Shown: positions 53,232 through 61,646, numbered from the stretch's first letter. The stretch is DNA of 64,000 bases from JAIBAJ01 sp965284645 (GCA_965284645.1 OZ260106.1:3720001-3784000), one strand, 5' to 3'. Numbers and translations are program-made. Notes: a model not told the origin generated them from the letters alone.

Positions 53232-55369
53232 ACCGCTTCAAAAATCACTCCCGAAGGGTCAAATCGGCTGGTACCACCATCTACGTGCTCTGCGGAACCA
53301 TTTCCACCATAAAAACTTCCAAAAAGTTGGGTAGCAAAATTATTCTCCAACACAAAGAAATAGAAATCACTTCCATCGGTTGTCGATTGAATGGCATTGG
53401 CCGTAACTGGCAATCCATTGGTGGTTCCACCGGCTGTGGCAATGCCATTTACCTGTCCACCCCAACCTGCCACATAAACCCGTTCACACACATCCACCAA
53501 GATAGCCGTAGGTGAAATATTGATTTGGTTGCCTCCCGAACCAAATTTTGAAGCAGCGATAGTGGTAGTCAAACTGGGGGCCATTTTGTGTATAAACTGC
53601 TGTCCATTGGCCGTTGCATAAGCTCCCGCCGTAGTTGGATAATTTCCTAAGGTTTGCCCGGCTACATACACATCGCCAGTGGCATCAATACCTACGCAAT
53701 AAGCTTGGTCATAAAAATTGGTACCCAAATAGGTTGAACTTGCCAAGCCAGTACCATTGGGGTTGAGGTGGGCCAACCAACCATTGGCGGTTCCACCTGT
53801 TGCCGTAGCATGTATGGTTCCTGCTGTTGTGGGAAAGTTCGTACTCGAAGTACCGCCGCATACAAAAGGCGAATTAGCTGCATCCAACTTCAGGGAATAA
53901 GCGCCTTCCGAACCGCTTCCACCTAAATAAGTGGCCCAAATTCGGGTAGTAAGCGAGGGGTTAAACTTCGCCACCACACCATCTTGACTGCCTGAAAGAG
54001 TGGTTTGGAAAGCCCCGGCAGAAACAGGCAAGTTTGTTGATTGGGTGCTGGTAGCGATGTAAATATTATCGCTAGGGTCCACCACCACTTCGCCTCTAAA
54101 CTGATCGCCATAATTGTAATTAAGGGCCACGGCTTCATTGATACCATCGTTGCCACTACCGCCGAAATAGGTTGAACCAATTAAACCCGTTCCGGTAGGG
54201 TTCAGCACCGCCACCACGATATCCGAACCATTGGTAAAGTTGGTCCCATTGCTTGGAAAATTAACAGCCACACCACCATTAAAGCTATTATCGAAACAGC
54301 CGTTGGTGGTTGGAAAATCCGTAGAAGAACTGCTACCCAAAATAACCAGTTCGCCTAAGGAGTTCACATCCAAACTGCTAGGCTGGTCGCATGAATTTCC
54401 TCCAATAAGGGTTGAATAGATAAAGGAAGTTCCATTGGGGTCAAATTTGGTAATAGACATATCCACCTCACCGCCAAAAGTAGTTTGGTAGGCTCCTGTG
54501 GTGAAGGGATAATTGCCACCGAAAGCAATACCGCCTCCGTAAAAATTCCCGGCATTGTCATAGGTTGCTGTAAAACCAAAATTATCATCCGTGGCGCCTG
54601 TCATGGTAGCAAACACCAGGGTTGGGTCAATTACCAGTTCACGGCTATGGTCGTATCCTTTTGGAAATACAAACGAAACCGTTGTCCCGTTCAAAGAAAA
54701 TTCGCAAGGCACTTCCACCCTTTTTCCGTTCACCTGCTGAAAAGCCACCGGGTTTAGTTCCGTAATCTTTCCAATCGAGGTTTGGAGCAACAATTTACCA
54801 TCCTTCAATTTCATTCCGTCCAATCCATCATAGGCCATTTTTATCTGGTCCGGATTTCCGTTTGGCTCCACTATAAATTCATATTTCAAGTACGATTCGC
54901 TTGATTTAAACCGCCAGTGTATCCCTTGGTAAACTTCCGCATAGTTCAATTCAGCGTAAGCCTTCACTTGGGTAGCCCATTTTTTGGAATCATTTCCTTT
55001 TAAAAAGTTATAGTAACCCGGCAACGACTCGTTTCCGTTGGGTTTCGATGGCAAGGCAGCTTCCAGTCGCATCCGGTAAGCATGCCCTTTAATTTTGTTT
55101 CGCAGTTTATGGTGATGCATACCATTTCCCAATTCCACTTCCTCCATCGGACTTTGGTGCACATTAAACAGCACGGACGACTGTTGGAAATAAACTTCCC
55201 CTTGGTGCAGGGTGAGGCGGTAAACCGTTTCCTTTTCCCATTGCCCTTTGTTTTCAATAAACCTCGATTGAAGGGCAGGATTAGCCGAATAAAGGTTCAA
55301 ACAAGCTAGAAAAAACAGGAAGAAAACGATTGAAATATTTCGAAGAATTAAGTAGGAATGCTTCATCAT
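53135..55369 (-). CDS. N-terminal part of the same PKD surface protein (DUF7948 and SBBP propeller)
   Basis: A 744-residue open frame with a signal peptide (IVFFLFFLACLNLYS). The opening SRFIENKGQWEKETVYR and ELVIDPTLVFATMTG are the DUF7948-type N-terminal domain. It is followed by SBBP propeller repeats (STYFGGSGNDGINEAVAL, ATYLGGSGSEGAYSLKLD). The sequence runs to VCASCGSAMVF, then diverges. The other frame begins with SCG-like KCNGFPTTPNVIG, the expected continuation. So a one-base deletion near 53210-53220 splits a protein of about 2080 residues. The -7 element lies at 55402-55409. Confidence 0.88.
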   Translation of the reverse strand: MMKHSYLILRNISIVFFLFFLACLNLYSANPALQSRFIENKGQWEKETVYRLTLHQGEVYFQQSSVLFNVHQSPMEEVELGNGMHHHKLRNKIKGHAYRMRLEAALPSKPNGNESLPGYYNFLKGNDSKKWATQVKAYAELNYAEVYQGIHWRFKSSESYLKYEFIVEPNGNPDQIKMAYDGLDGMKLKDGKLLLQTSIGKITELNPVAFQQVNGKRVEVPCEFSLNGTTVSFVFPKGYDHSRELVIDPTLVFATMTGATDDNFGFTATYDNAGNFYGGGIAFGGNYPFTTGAYQTTFGGEVDMSITKFDPNGTSFIYSTLIGGNSCDQPSSLDVNSLGELVILGSSSSTDFPTTNGCFDNSFNGGVAVNFPSNGTNFTNGSDIVVAVLNPTGTGLIGSTYFGGSGNDGINEAVALNYNYGDQFRGEVVVDPSDNIYIATSTQSTNLPVSAGAFQTTLSGSQDGVVAKFNPSLTTRIWATYLGGSGSEGAYSLKLDAANSPFVCGGTSSTNFPTTAGTIHATATGGTANGWLAHLNPNGTGLASSTYLGTNFYDQAYCVGIDATGDVYVAGQTLGNYPTTAGAYATANGQQFIHKMAPSLTTTIAASKFGSGGNQINISPTAILVDVCERVYVAGWGGQVNGIATAGGTTNGLPVTANAIQSTTDGSDFYFFVLENNFATQLFGSFYGGNGSAEHVDGGTSRFDPSGVIFEAVCASCGSAMVFQPLRMSLVQQTGIRVDVILVG

Positions 55370-55401
55370 ATTTTGAAAAAGAATGGATTACAACAAACCT
55401 A

Positions 55402-55409
55402 CAAATTTA
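55402..55409 (-). promoter_or_regulatory. -7 promoter element of the PKD-mazG-porV-like operon
   Basis: Reverse-strand TAAATTTG fits TAnnTTTG, 32 bases upstream of the ATG at 55369. Confidence 0.45.
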
Positions 55410-55454
55410 AAAATCCTATTGGTTTATATAATTTATTTATTTGCCCCACTCGCC

Positions 55455-55462
55455 TACCTTTG
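55455..55462 (+). promoter_or_regulatory. -7 promoter element of folA
   Basis: TACCTTTG fits TAnnTTTG, 13 bases before ATG 55476. It decides that start over the longer frame from 55383. Confidence 0.55.
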
Positions 55463-55475
55463 CAAAAAATCAAGA

Positions 55476-55967
55476 ATGGACATTTCGATTGTTGTAGCCA
55501 CCGATAAAAAAGGCGCCATTGGCAAGGATAACAAGCTACTTTGGCACTTACCGGCCGATTTAAAATTTTTCAAAGAAATCACCACCGGTCATCCCGTTAT
55601 TATGGGGCGCAAAACCTTTGAATCTGTAGGTCGGCCCTTACCCAATCGCACCAATATTGTCGTTACCCGTAGCCATGATTTCAAACCAGAGGGCGTGCTC
55701 ATTGTACATTCCATTGCCGAGGCTTTGCAGCTTTGTCCGCCCCAATCCTCACCCAAAATTATTGGAGGGGGAGAAATTTACAAGCAAGCCTTAGACCTGG
55801 TCAACAAGGTATATTTAACCGAGGTCGACACCATTGTTCCCGAGGCCGACACTTTTTTCCCTGCCCTACCTGAAAGCACCTGGCAACTCCTCCATTCCCA
55901 ACCCCGACCAGCCGACGATAAAAACCCCTTCGCCCTAGCGTTTAAGCTTTTCGAACGCAAGGCCTAA
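55476..55967 (+). CDS. folA: Dihydrofolate reductase
   Basis: NADPH-dependent reduction of dihydrofolate. From ATG 55476 the protein is 163 residues, the usual size. It opens with ISIVVATDKKGAIGKDNKLLWHLPADLKFFK (substrate pocket with the conserved acidic/Asp region), then VIMGRKTFESVGRPLPNRTNIVVTR (NADPH loop) and IIGGGEIYKQAL. An upstream in-frame start would put a hydrophobic tail ahead and lies before the promoter. It is the last ordinary gene before the accessory island. Confidence 0.96.
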   Translation: MDISIVVATDKKGAIGKDNKLLWHLPADLKFFKEITTGHPVIMGRKTFESVGRPLPNRTNIVVTRSHDFKPEGVLIVHSIAEALQLCPPQSSPKIIGGGEIYKQALDLVNKVYLTEVDTIVPEADTFFPALPESTWQLLHSQPRPADDKNPFALAFKLFERKA

Positions 55968-56124
55968 GGCACATTTCCCTGGATGGATCTTCTATTTCTC
56001 AACTTCTATTTCCTAACTTCCTAATTGTCGCCCCAACAACCAACTCCAGTAAAAAAAACGCTACCTTCAAATATCCATCCCCTCCCCTATTTTTAATTCA
56101 TAATTTATAATTTTTAATTCCTTA

Positions 56125-56270
56125 GGCGTGCCCCTTTCGCCCCAAAAACCTTTGGCGCATTAATTAGGCAGTGTACCCGGGGGCGTTCGGGTCGGGCTAT
56201 TCGCTGCAAATCCTCGCGCCTTTCGCTTACGCTCAGACCGCTGTGGGTTTTCCGCTGCTATCCCTGCCCG
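56125..56270 (+). repeat. R1 structured GC-rich repeat, copy 9
   Basis: GGCGTGCCCC, GTCGGGCTATTCGCTG, covarying stem AAATCC/GGGTTTT, CCGCTGCTATCCCTGCCCG. It lies between folA and the accessory island. The rest of the 55968-56566 gap is plain AT-rich sequence with a G-rich stretch (about 56320-56360) and no gene. Confidence 0.85.
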
Positions 56271-56481
56271 ATGGCAGCGTGCGGGTACTTGGGTTTTGGT
56301 GGTTTAAATAAAGTGTTGGTGCAAGGGGGTGGGGAACTGTTTTGGGGGGAAGGGGAAGAAGGAAATTGTAGGTGCTTTTTTCTAGGCAATAGCCTAAAGC
56401 GCGCAATCAGTATGGATATATATGCTATAAATTAATGGGGATTTATTTTTCAACCTCCCATTTATTGAAATTATTTCCTGC

Positions 56482-56489
56482 TATTTTTG
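56482..56489 (+). promoter_or_regulatory. Candidate -7 promoter element of the retron operon
   Basis: TATTTTTG fits TAnnTTTG, 77 bases before the PRTase ATG. The spacing to a possible TTG box at 56465-56467 is short (14 bases), so confidence is low. Confidence 0.35.
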
Positions 56490-56566
56490 AAGGCTATTTA
56501 AAAGTAGGTGCAATGGAATGGCACTTATATGTAAGTTGGTGGCAAGGCTAAAAGACGACATCGAAT

Positions 56567-57409
56567 ATGATAGATAAACTAAAGACATTAATGAAATTCC
56601 AAGAAATATTCGAAATGAAGAATTGGATATTAATGGATGGATGTGATGACAAACTTGACCGCTTTGGTGACCTGATAGACAACCTAAATCAGGAAGAAAT
56701 CAATCTTTTGCTCGAATTGACCCATATGTATGAATGGATGTCGTATAATGATTATCATAATAACCTCAGACGACTTCTGAAGACGGTTTTGGAACACCAC
56801 CTTAGTGAAAAAAATCGACTAATTATTTTTCCCATTATTAAACCATCCGATGAAGAAGAAACTAAAAGTGGTCACGTTGTTATGAAAATGCTTGACAGCA
56901 TAAAACCTTCAATTAATGGCTATAAACACATTTCAGTAAAAATGTTAGAATCCTTTCGTGACTTAAAACCAGAAAAGCTAGGATTGACAGAGAATGACTT
57001 CCTAATTTTAGTTGACGACTATATAGGAAGTGGAAGAACTTTAAATAAAGCATTAAACGGAATTTCAGTCAATGAAACCATTAACAATGACAATTTCGCA
57101 ATTCTTACAATGGCAATACAAGAGCAAGCAAAAATTGAACTAACTAGTCAGGGGATTAACAATTACAATTCAATTGTTTTAAAAAAAGGAATTAGTGACA
57201 ATTTTGTTTCACCTGAAAAAGATGTAAAAATTGAAATTATGCGAAGAATTGAGTCTAGGATTCCCAATGTCAGACAATATAGATTTGGATATGAAAAATC
57301 TGAAGCATTGATAACATTAATGAGAACACCAAATAACACTTTTCCTATATTTTGGAAAGGTATTGTCTCGAAAGGTGAAGAGATTGAAGCACCATTTCAA
57401 AGATATTGA
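56567..57409 (+). CDS. Retron-associated PRTase-like effector
   Basis: A 280-residue protein, likely the toxic effector of the retron. A phosphoribosyltransferase-type motif is clear: FLILVDDYIGSGRTLNKAL (residues about 145-163; two aspartates, then GSGRT). Before it, DEEETKSGHVVMKMLD resembles the PRTase loop region. The N-terminal 80 residues are helical and do not match a known domain. It is followed 4 bases later by the wHTH gene. Known type III retrons carry such a PRTase-like protein with a wHTH protein. The substrate is not known. AT-rich codons differ from the flanking core genes, which suggests transfer. Confidence 0.85.
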   Translation: MIDKLKTLMKFQEIFEMKNWILMDGCDDKLDRFGDLIDNLNQEEINLLLELTHMYEWMSYNDYHNNLRRLLKTVLEHHLSEKNRLIIFPIIKPSDEEETKSGHVVMKMLDSIKPSINGYKHISVKMLESFRDLKPEKLGLTENDFLILVDDYIGSGRTLNKALNGISVNETINNDNFAILTMAIQEQAKIELTSQGINNYNSIVLKKGISDNFVSPEKDVKIEIMRRIESRIPNVRQYRFGYEKSEALITLMRTPNNTFPIFWKGIVSKGEEIEAPFQRY

Positions 57410-57413
57410 TATT

Positions 57414-57728
57414 ATGAATGAAAAAGAGATATACTTATTGCTTAATGCAATTAAGAAAAATACAGACATTAAGCGTCTTGTTAGAGAAGGTCTTTCATAC
57501 TCAGGTATTGCTAGATTTACAAAAGATGCAATTACAAATGAACTAGTTACTTACGAAAATGACCAAATTCAATTATCTGAAAAAGGGAATCAGTTTTATG
57601 AACAAATAAAGGACAACTATAAAAGAACAAATAAAAATGAATGGATAGAGAAAGATTTGAAAAGTCAGATACCACGTATTGACAAAAACACTATTTTTGT
57701 TCCACGTCAAAACGAGTTGACATTTTAG
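57414..57728 (+). CDS. Retron-associated small wHTH-like protein
   Basis: From ATG 57414 the protein has 104 residues. It is charged and helical: EKEIYLLLNAIKKNTDIKRLVREGLSYSGIARFTKDAITNELVTYENDQIQLSEKGNQFYEQIKD. The stretch LVREGLSYSGIARFT...NELVTYENDQIQLSEKG reads as a winged helix-turn-helix (helix-turn-helix, then beta wing). It ends 3 bases before the a1 repeat of the ncRNA. In type III retrons a wHTH protein accompanies the PRTase-like effector. An upstream GTG-like start overlaps the effector gene and is rejected. Confidence 0.75.
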   Translation: MNEKEIYLLLNAIKKNTDIKRLVREGLSYSGIARFTKDAITNELVTYENDQIQLSEKGNQFYEQIKDNYKRTNKNEWIEKDLKSQIPRIDKNTIFVPRQNELTF

Positions 57729-57731
57729 TTC

Positions 57732-57742
57732 TTTCTCAAAAT
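57732..57742 (+). repeat. Retron a1 repeat
   Basis: TTTCTCAAAAT, perfect complement of 57903-57913. It starts 3 bases after the wHTH stop. Confidence 0.85.
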
Positions 57743-57902
57743 ATTGTATCAGTTTCGGCTGATACCGGAGCCGTGAGTCACTGCTCTGTAATTGAATGGG
57801 CTTTCAAGCTCTCGGGCTTAAAAGGGGTTCCGCAGAGCTGCACCCCTTTTAAGCCCGTATTCACTAACTTGAGTGCGGGGGCTTCGCCCCACTCAATTAA
57901 CG

Positions 57903-57913
57903 ATTTTGAGAAA
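57903..57913 (+). repeat. Retron a2 repeat
   Basis: ATTTTGAGAAA, complement of a1. It runs into the ATG of the RT gene, so ncRNA folding could affect RT translation. Confidence 0.85.
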
Positions 57914-58950
57914 TGGAATTTGAACAATACAAAATAGCATTCGAGAAGGCAGCCTCAAATGCAGGCTACACAGAACAAAATATCAAACGTTGTTTAGATT
58001 ACGCTAAGCCTCTTTTTGATAACAATGTTCCAGTAATTTACAACACATCACACTTATCATCCCTTGTTGGTTATAAAAAGACCTACATCAAAAAAGCGGT
58101 ATATTATACCAAATCATTTTATACTGACTACGAGATAAAGAAGAAGAACGGGAAGACCCGAACTATTTCTGAACCATTACCTAGTTTAAAAGAAATTCAG
58201 TCCTGGATTCTACAAAACATTCTTCAACACTTAAAAGTTAGCCCTTACGCTAAGGCATACAAAAGAAAGGTAAGCATAGTTGAAAATTTGAAGTTTCATC
58301 CTAAACAGCCAAAGGTATTTACACTGGACTTAAAGGACTTCTTCCCTTCTATAAAAACCAATTCTGTTGAGCAAATTTTCAAATCTCTTGGTTATTCTGA
58401 CTTAATCTCCAATTTACTTGCTAAGCTCTGCACAAAGGACAACTCTTTGCCACAAGGAGCACCGACAAGCCCCTATATTTCAAACTTATACTTTTTACCT
58501 GCTGACAATCAAATCGCTGAATTCTGTAAAGTGCATTCAATTCGATACACTAGATATGCCGATGATTTGACTTTTTCTGGCGACTTTGATGAAAATGCAG
58601 TTCTAAATTTTGTATCAGATGTAGTTAAAAAGTTGGATTTGGTAATTCACCCAGAGAAAGTTAAACTAATGACACCAAACCAAAGGCAGACTGTTACAGG
58701 CATTGTAGTAAACCAAAAACCACAAGTTGTATTTCATAAACGAAACAAGGTTAGACAAGAGATTTACTATATAAAGAAATTTGGCTTAGTTAACCATATG
58801 GAGCGGAAGGGTATAAAGAAAAGAAGTTATTTAGAACATATATTGGGCAAGGTAAACTTCATAATTCAGGTCAACCCAACCGACACAGAGTTTAAAGAAT
58901 ACAAAGACTTTTTAATAAAATTGAAGAATGAAAACAACGGACAGACATAA
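57913..58950 (+). CDS. Retron reverse transcriptase
   Basis: A 345-residue RT that would make msDNA from the adjacent ncRNA. Motifs in order: NLKFH (residues 125-129, an NAxxH variant of the retron X region), LDLKDFFPSI (138-147, first catalytic Asp), QGAPTSP (181-187), YADD (215-218), and VTG (261-263), the retron Y-region signature. There is no maturase or endonuclease domain, and no template/variable repeat pair as in DGRs. Length is typical of a retron RT. It follows the a2 repeat immediately and ends before an attC-like palindrome. Confidence 0.95.
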   Translation: MEFEQYKIAFEKAASNAGYTEQNIKRCLDYAKPLFDNNVPVIYNTSHLSSLVGYKKTYIKKAVYYTKSFYTDYEIKKKNGKTRTISEPLPSLKEIQSWILQNILQHLKVSPYAKAYKRKVSIVENLKFHPKQPKVFTLDLKDFFPSIKTNSVEQIFKSLGYSDLISNLLAKLCTKDNSLPQGAPTSPYISNLYFLPADNQIAEFCKVHSIRYTRYADDLTFSGDFDENAVLNFVSDVVKKLDLVIHPEKVKLMTPNQRQTVTGIVVNQKPQVVFHKRNKVRQEIYYIKKFGLVNHMERKGIKKRSYLEHILGKVNFIIQVNPTDTEFKEYKDFLIKLKNENNGQT

Positions 58951-58956
58951 AGCCCA

Positions 58957-59088
58957 GCCACCAACAGCGGTTTGGCGTAATGGCGGGTGCAGTGCTTCGT
59001 ATGACAGTTTTGTGGTAGGTTCAAGTGCAGTTCTTCGATTAAACTTTTGTGCTAAAAATCCGCCAATACGCCAAGCCGCAAAACGTTA
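58957..59088 (+). repeat. attC-like imperfect palindrome after the retron
   Basis: Arms 58967-58986 (GCGGTTTGGCGTAATGGCGG) and 59060-59079 pair with 18 of 20 bases, separated by about 73 bases. The outer bases AAC before and GTT after resemble the R box core of integron attC sites. Related AAACTTTT..TAAATTCGC blocks recur near 60126 and 61190. No integrase is in view, so a cassette-type element is a suggestion only. Confidence 0.5.
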
Positions 59089-59122
59089 AAGCAAAGTTTA
59101 AAAACGACAACAACAATATAAA

Positions 59123-60039
59123 ATGAAATATATTGACAGAGAACGACAAAAGGCAATTGAGATTCGTGACAGGATTTTCAGAGACACAGGAAACGGACTG
59201 TTTTTCGGTAAAGAAAGAGAATTTGTATTATCTGAACCTGATTTAAATCTCTGGAAGGAATACGACAAGATACAATAGAATATTTTAAAAAAAATAGAAT
59301 TGCTTGGTGGTCAAGCAATGGAGAGCCGACAGGACACTTGCTCTCTTCGCAAATAGCTTGCTTAAATCACTTATATCCACTTCGACATAGAAAAGATTGC
59401 ACAGACAAAATTTTACAAAATTTAAGTGATTCAATAATTGAATCGGTATTCGTTGATTCAGGACTAATTGAATTTGAGAAAACTGGATTAAAACCCTTGG
59501 GAAAAGAATCGTCAACAAAGCGTGGAGCAAATGCTACCTCGATTGACAGTTTTATGATTGGAAAGAAATACAATGGTGATAAAGTTTTAATACTAATTGA
59601 GTGGAAATATACAGAATCATATTCGCCAAATTCATTACTGATTTCCGATTCTGGCAAAAACCGATTTGAAGTATATAAGAATTTGCTTAAAAGACCTGAT
59701 TGCCCAATAAAAACAAAAGATTTTAATGACTTGTTTTATGATCCATATTACCAATTAATGAGACAAACACTTCTTGGTTGGACAATGACTGAAAATAAAG
59801 AATATGGGGCGGTTGATTGGTTGCATTTGCACATTATCCCGAAAGAAAATAGAGAACTCAGAGAACGGATAACTTCTAAAAACTTACAAGGTAAGACTCT
59901 CGAAGAATCGTGGAAGTTGCAATTAAAAAATCCTGAAAAATATATTGTGATTAGCCCTGAGGATTTTCTAGAACCAATTAAAGATTTACAGGACACGAAA
60001 AGTTTGATTGATTATTTGACAAATAGATACTGGAAATGA
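59123..60039 (+). pseudogene. Frameshifted restriction endonuclease-like gene (PGN_0703 type)
   Basis: Reading from ATG 59123 gives MKYIDRERQKAIEIRDRIF...SEPDLNLWKEYDKIQ and a stop at 59276. The next frame continues with GIRQDTIEYFKKNRIAWW and runs open to 60039 (RANATSIDSFMIG, ILIEWKYTESY, a D/E-x-K nuclease-like patch). One missing base near 59255 (giving the expected NLWEGIRQD) explains it. The joined product is about 305 residues and resembles the PGN_0703 putative restriction endonuclease family. The break may be a real inactivation or a sequencing error. Confidence 0.7.
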
Positions 60040-60209
60040 AAGAAAACCAGGCGGTTAGAAGAGGCCAATCCATAAGAGATTACACTTTGAATTGAGTTTT
60101 GGAGCAACACATCAATCTGCACTTTAAAAAAGTTTTACCTTTATATTCGCCTACAACATATGCCTTCGAAAGGTAAGCAGGCATTGTAAAATAACAGATA
60201 ATATAAACA

Positions 60210-61091
60210 ATGGAAATACCTAAGTTTAACGAGACATTCATTCCAATTCTTGAGGTTTTAAGAGACGGCAGAACTTTAAAATCAAGAGAATTAATTGAAG
60301 CAGTAAAAGCAAGATTTTATACGAGACTTAGTGAAGAACAATTAAAGCAAGAAACAAAATCGGGAGACTTGCTAATTGACAATAGAATTGCCTGGGGAAA
60401 ATCATACCTAAAAAAAGGTGGCTACATTTCATTTCCAGAACGTGGCCTAGTTCAAATTACTGAGAAGGGTAAAAATCATCCTGCAACATTGTCCGTGAGA
60501 GATCTTGAAAATGAAAGCTCATTATTTGACTTTTATAGACAAGAAAATACATCCAATTCAAACGAAAACGGAAAGACAATAAATATATCTTCTCCACAAG
60601 ACTTAATTGATGAAGGATTTAACCGAATTGAAAATGAAGTCAAAAATGAACTATTGCATAAACTTAAAAACATTGATCCTTATTTCTTTGAAAAAGTAGT
60701 GCTTCGTTTACTAAAAAAAATGGGTTATGGAGAGTTTATAGAAACATCAAAATCTAATGACGGTGGAATTGATGGAATTATAAATGAAGACAAACTTGGA
60801 CTTGACAAAATTTATATTCAAGCAAAAAGATTTAATGAAGGAAAAGTAAGAGAGAAAGATATTAGAAATTTTATTGGAGCAATGAGCGGAGATACCAATA
60901 AAGGGGTTTTTGTAACAACTTCAGAATTTGATGAAAAAGCATTGGAAAAGGCTCGTTCAGCTCATCATAAAATCATATGTATAGATGGACAAAAATTAGT
61001 CACATTAATGCATGAATTTAATGTTGGCATTCAAGTTCGAACGACATATGAAATTAAACAAATTGATGAAGACTTTTTCAACGAACAATAG
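60210..61091 (+). CDS. Mrr-type restriction endonuclease
   Basis: A 293-residue protein. The N-terminal winged-helix Mrr_N region has FIPILEVLRDGRTLKSRELIEAV and the typical IAWGKSYLKKGGYISFPERGLVQIT. The C-terminal Mrr catalytic domain has LLKKMGYGEFIE, SNDGGIDGIINEDKLGLDKIYIQAKRF, that is the D-(GG)-x-E/Q-x-K core, and GAMSGDTNKGVFVTTS. Members cut methylated or modified DNA. The gene appears intact, in contrast to its frameshifted neighbour. It is probably transcribed on its own; there are 170 bases before it. Confidence 0.93.
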   Translation: MEIPKFNETFIPILEVLRDGRTLKSRELIEAVKARFYTRLSEEQLKQETKSGDLLIDNRIAWGKSYLKKGGYISFPERGLVQITEKGKNHPATLSVRDLENESSLFDFYRQENTSNSNENGKTINISSPQDLIDEGFNRIENEVKNELLHKLKNIDPYFFEKVVLRLLKKMGYGEFIETSKSNDGGIDGIINEDKLGLDKIYIQAKRFNEGKVREKDIRNFIGAMSGDTNKGVFVTTSEFDEKALEKARSAHHKIICIDGQKLVTLMHEFNVGIQVRTTYEIKQIDEDFFNEQ

Positions 61092-61284
61092 GAATAAAAA
61101 TCGACCCGCCAATAAAGGAGCAAAGCCTATATACGACAACGCACATCGAATAGAGTTATGGTGAAAAACTTAGAGCCGCTCTTTAAATAAACTTTTATCT
61201 GTAAATTCGCTAACTGCCGCTGCCCCAAAAAAGTAAGCAGCAAGACTATAACGACCATCTTCTCCAACCCTAGTAAACAAGCGA

Positions 61285-61646
61285 AACTAGAACCTCCACT
61301 TGCGAAGTTGGCACCTTCACTTTCGAAACTAGCACCTACATTTATGAAGTTGGCACCTCCACTTGCGAAGTTGGCACCTTCACTTTCGAAACTAGCACCT
61401 ACATTTATGAAGTTGGCACCTCCATTTGCGAAGTTGACACCTCCAGTTGCGAAGTTGACACCTCCATTTGCGAAGTTGGCACCTCCACTTGCGAAGTTAG
61501 CACCTCCATTTGCGAAGTTGACACTTCCAGTTGCGAAGTTAGCACCTCCATTTGCGAAGTTGGCACCTCCATTTGCGAAGTTAGCACCTCCATTTGCGAA
61601 GTTGACACCTCCAGTTGCGAAGTTAGCACCTCCATTTGCGAAGTGA
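61285..61646 (+). repeat. 21-bp tandem minisatellite, about 17 units
   Basis: Units of 21 bp with consensus like GCACCTCCATTTGCGAAGTTG. The period is a multiple of three, so frames stay open: plus strand APPFAKL repeats and minus strand TSQMEVS repeats. The first part also shows a 63-bp (three-unit) block repeated twice. No signal peptide, start context or known domain supports a gene, so I call it a noncoding minisatellite. Function unknown. Confidence 0.85.

Larger units (their letters stand above)
57732..57913 (+). ncRNA. Retron msr-msd noncoding RNA with a1/a2 inverted repeats
   Basis: The 184-base space between wHTH and RT is filled by a structured element. The ends are the perfect 11-bp inverted pair TTTCTCAAAAT (57732-57742) and ATTTTGAGAAA (57903-57913), the a1/a2 stem; a2 ends in the A of the RT start codon. 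After a1 comes a hairpin GTATCAG/CTGATAC with loop TTTCGG (57746-57765), the likely msr stem-loop. The msd part has a perfect 16-bp stem CGGGCTTAAAAGGGGT (57813-57828) with 57842-57857, and a second hairpin TTGAGTG...CACTCAA (57869-57896). The branching G and exact msr/msd border are not assigned. Confidence 0.88.

Noticed and set aside
57913..58950. Group II intron RT or diversity-generating retroelement
   Set aside because: No maturase, intron ribozyme or template/variable repeats, while VTG, the NAxxH-like motif and a1/a2 repeats point to a retron.
61308..61646. 112-residue frame APPFAKL (plus) and 76-residue frame (minus) as proteins
   Set aside because: They arise from a 21-bp tandem repeat, frames are open on both strands, and no start context, signal or domain supports them.
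61285..61646. CRISPR array
   Set aside because: The 21-bp units are contiguous with no unique spacers, and no cas genes lie nearby.
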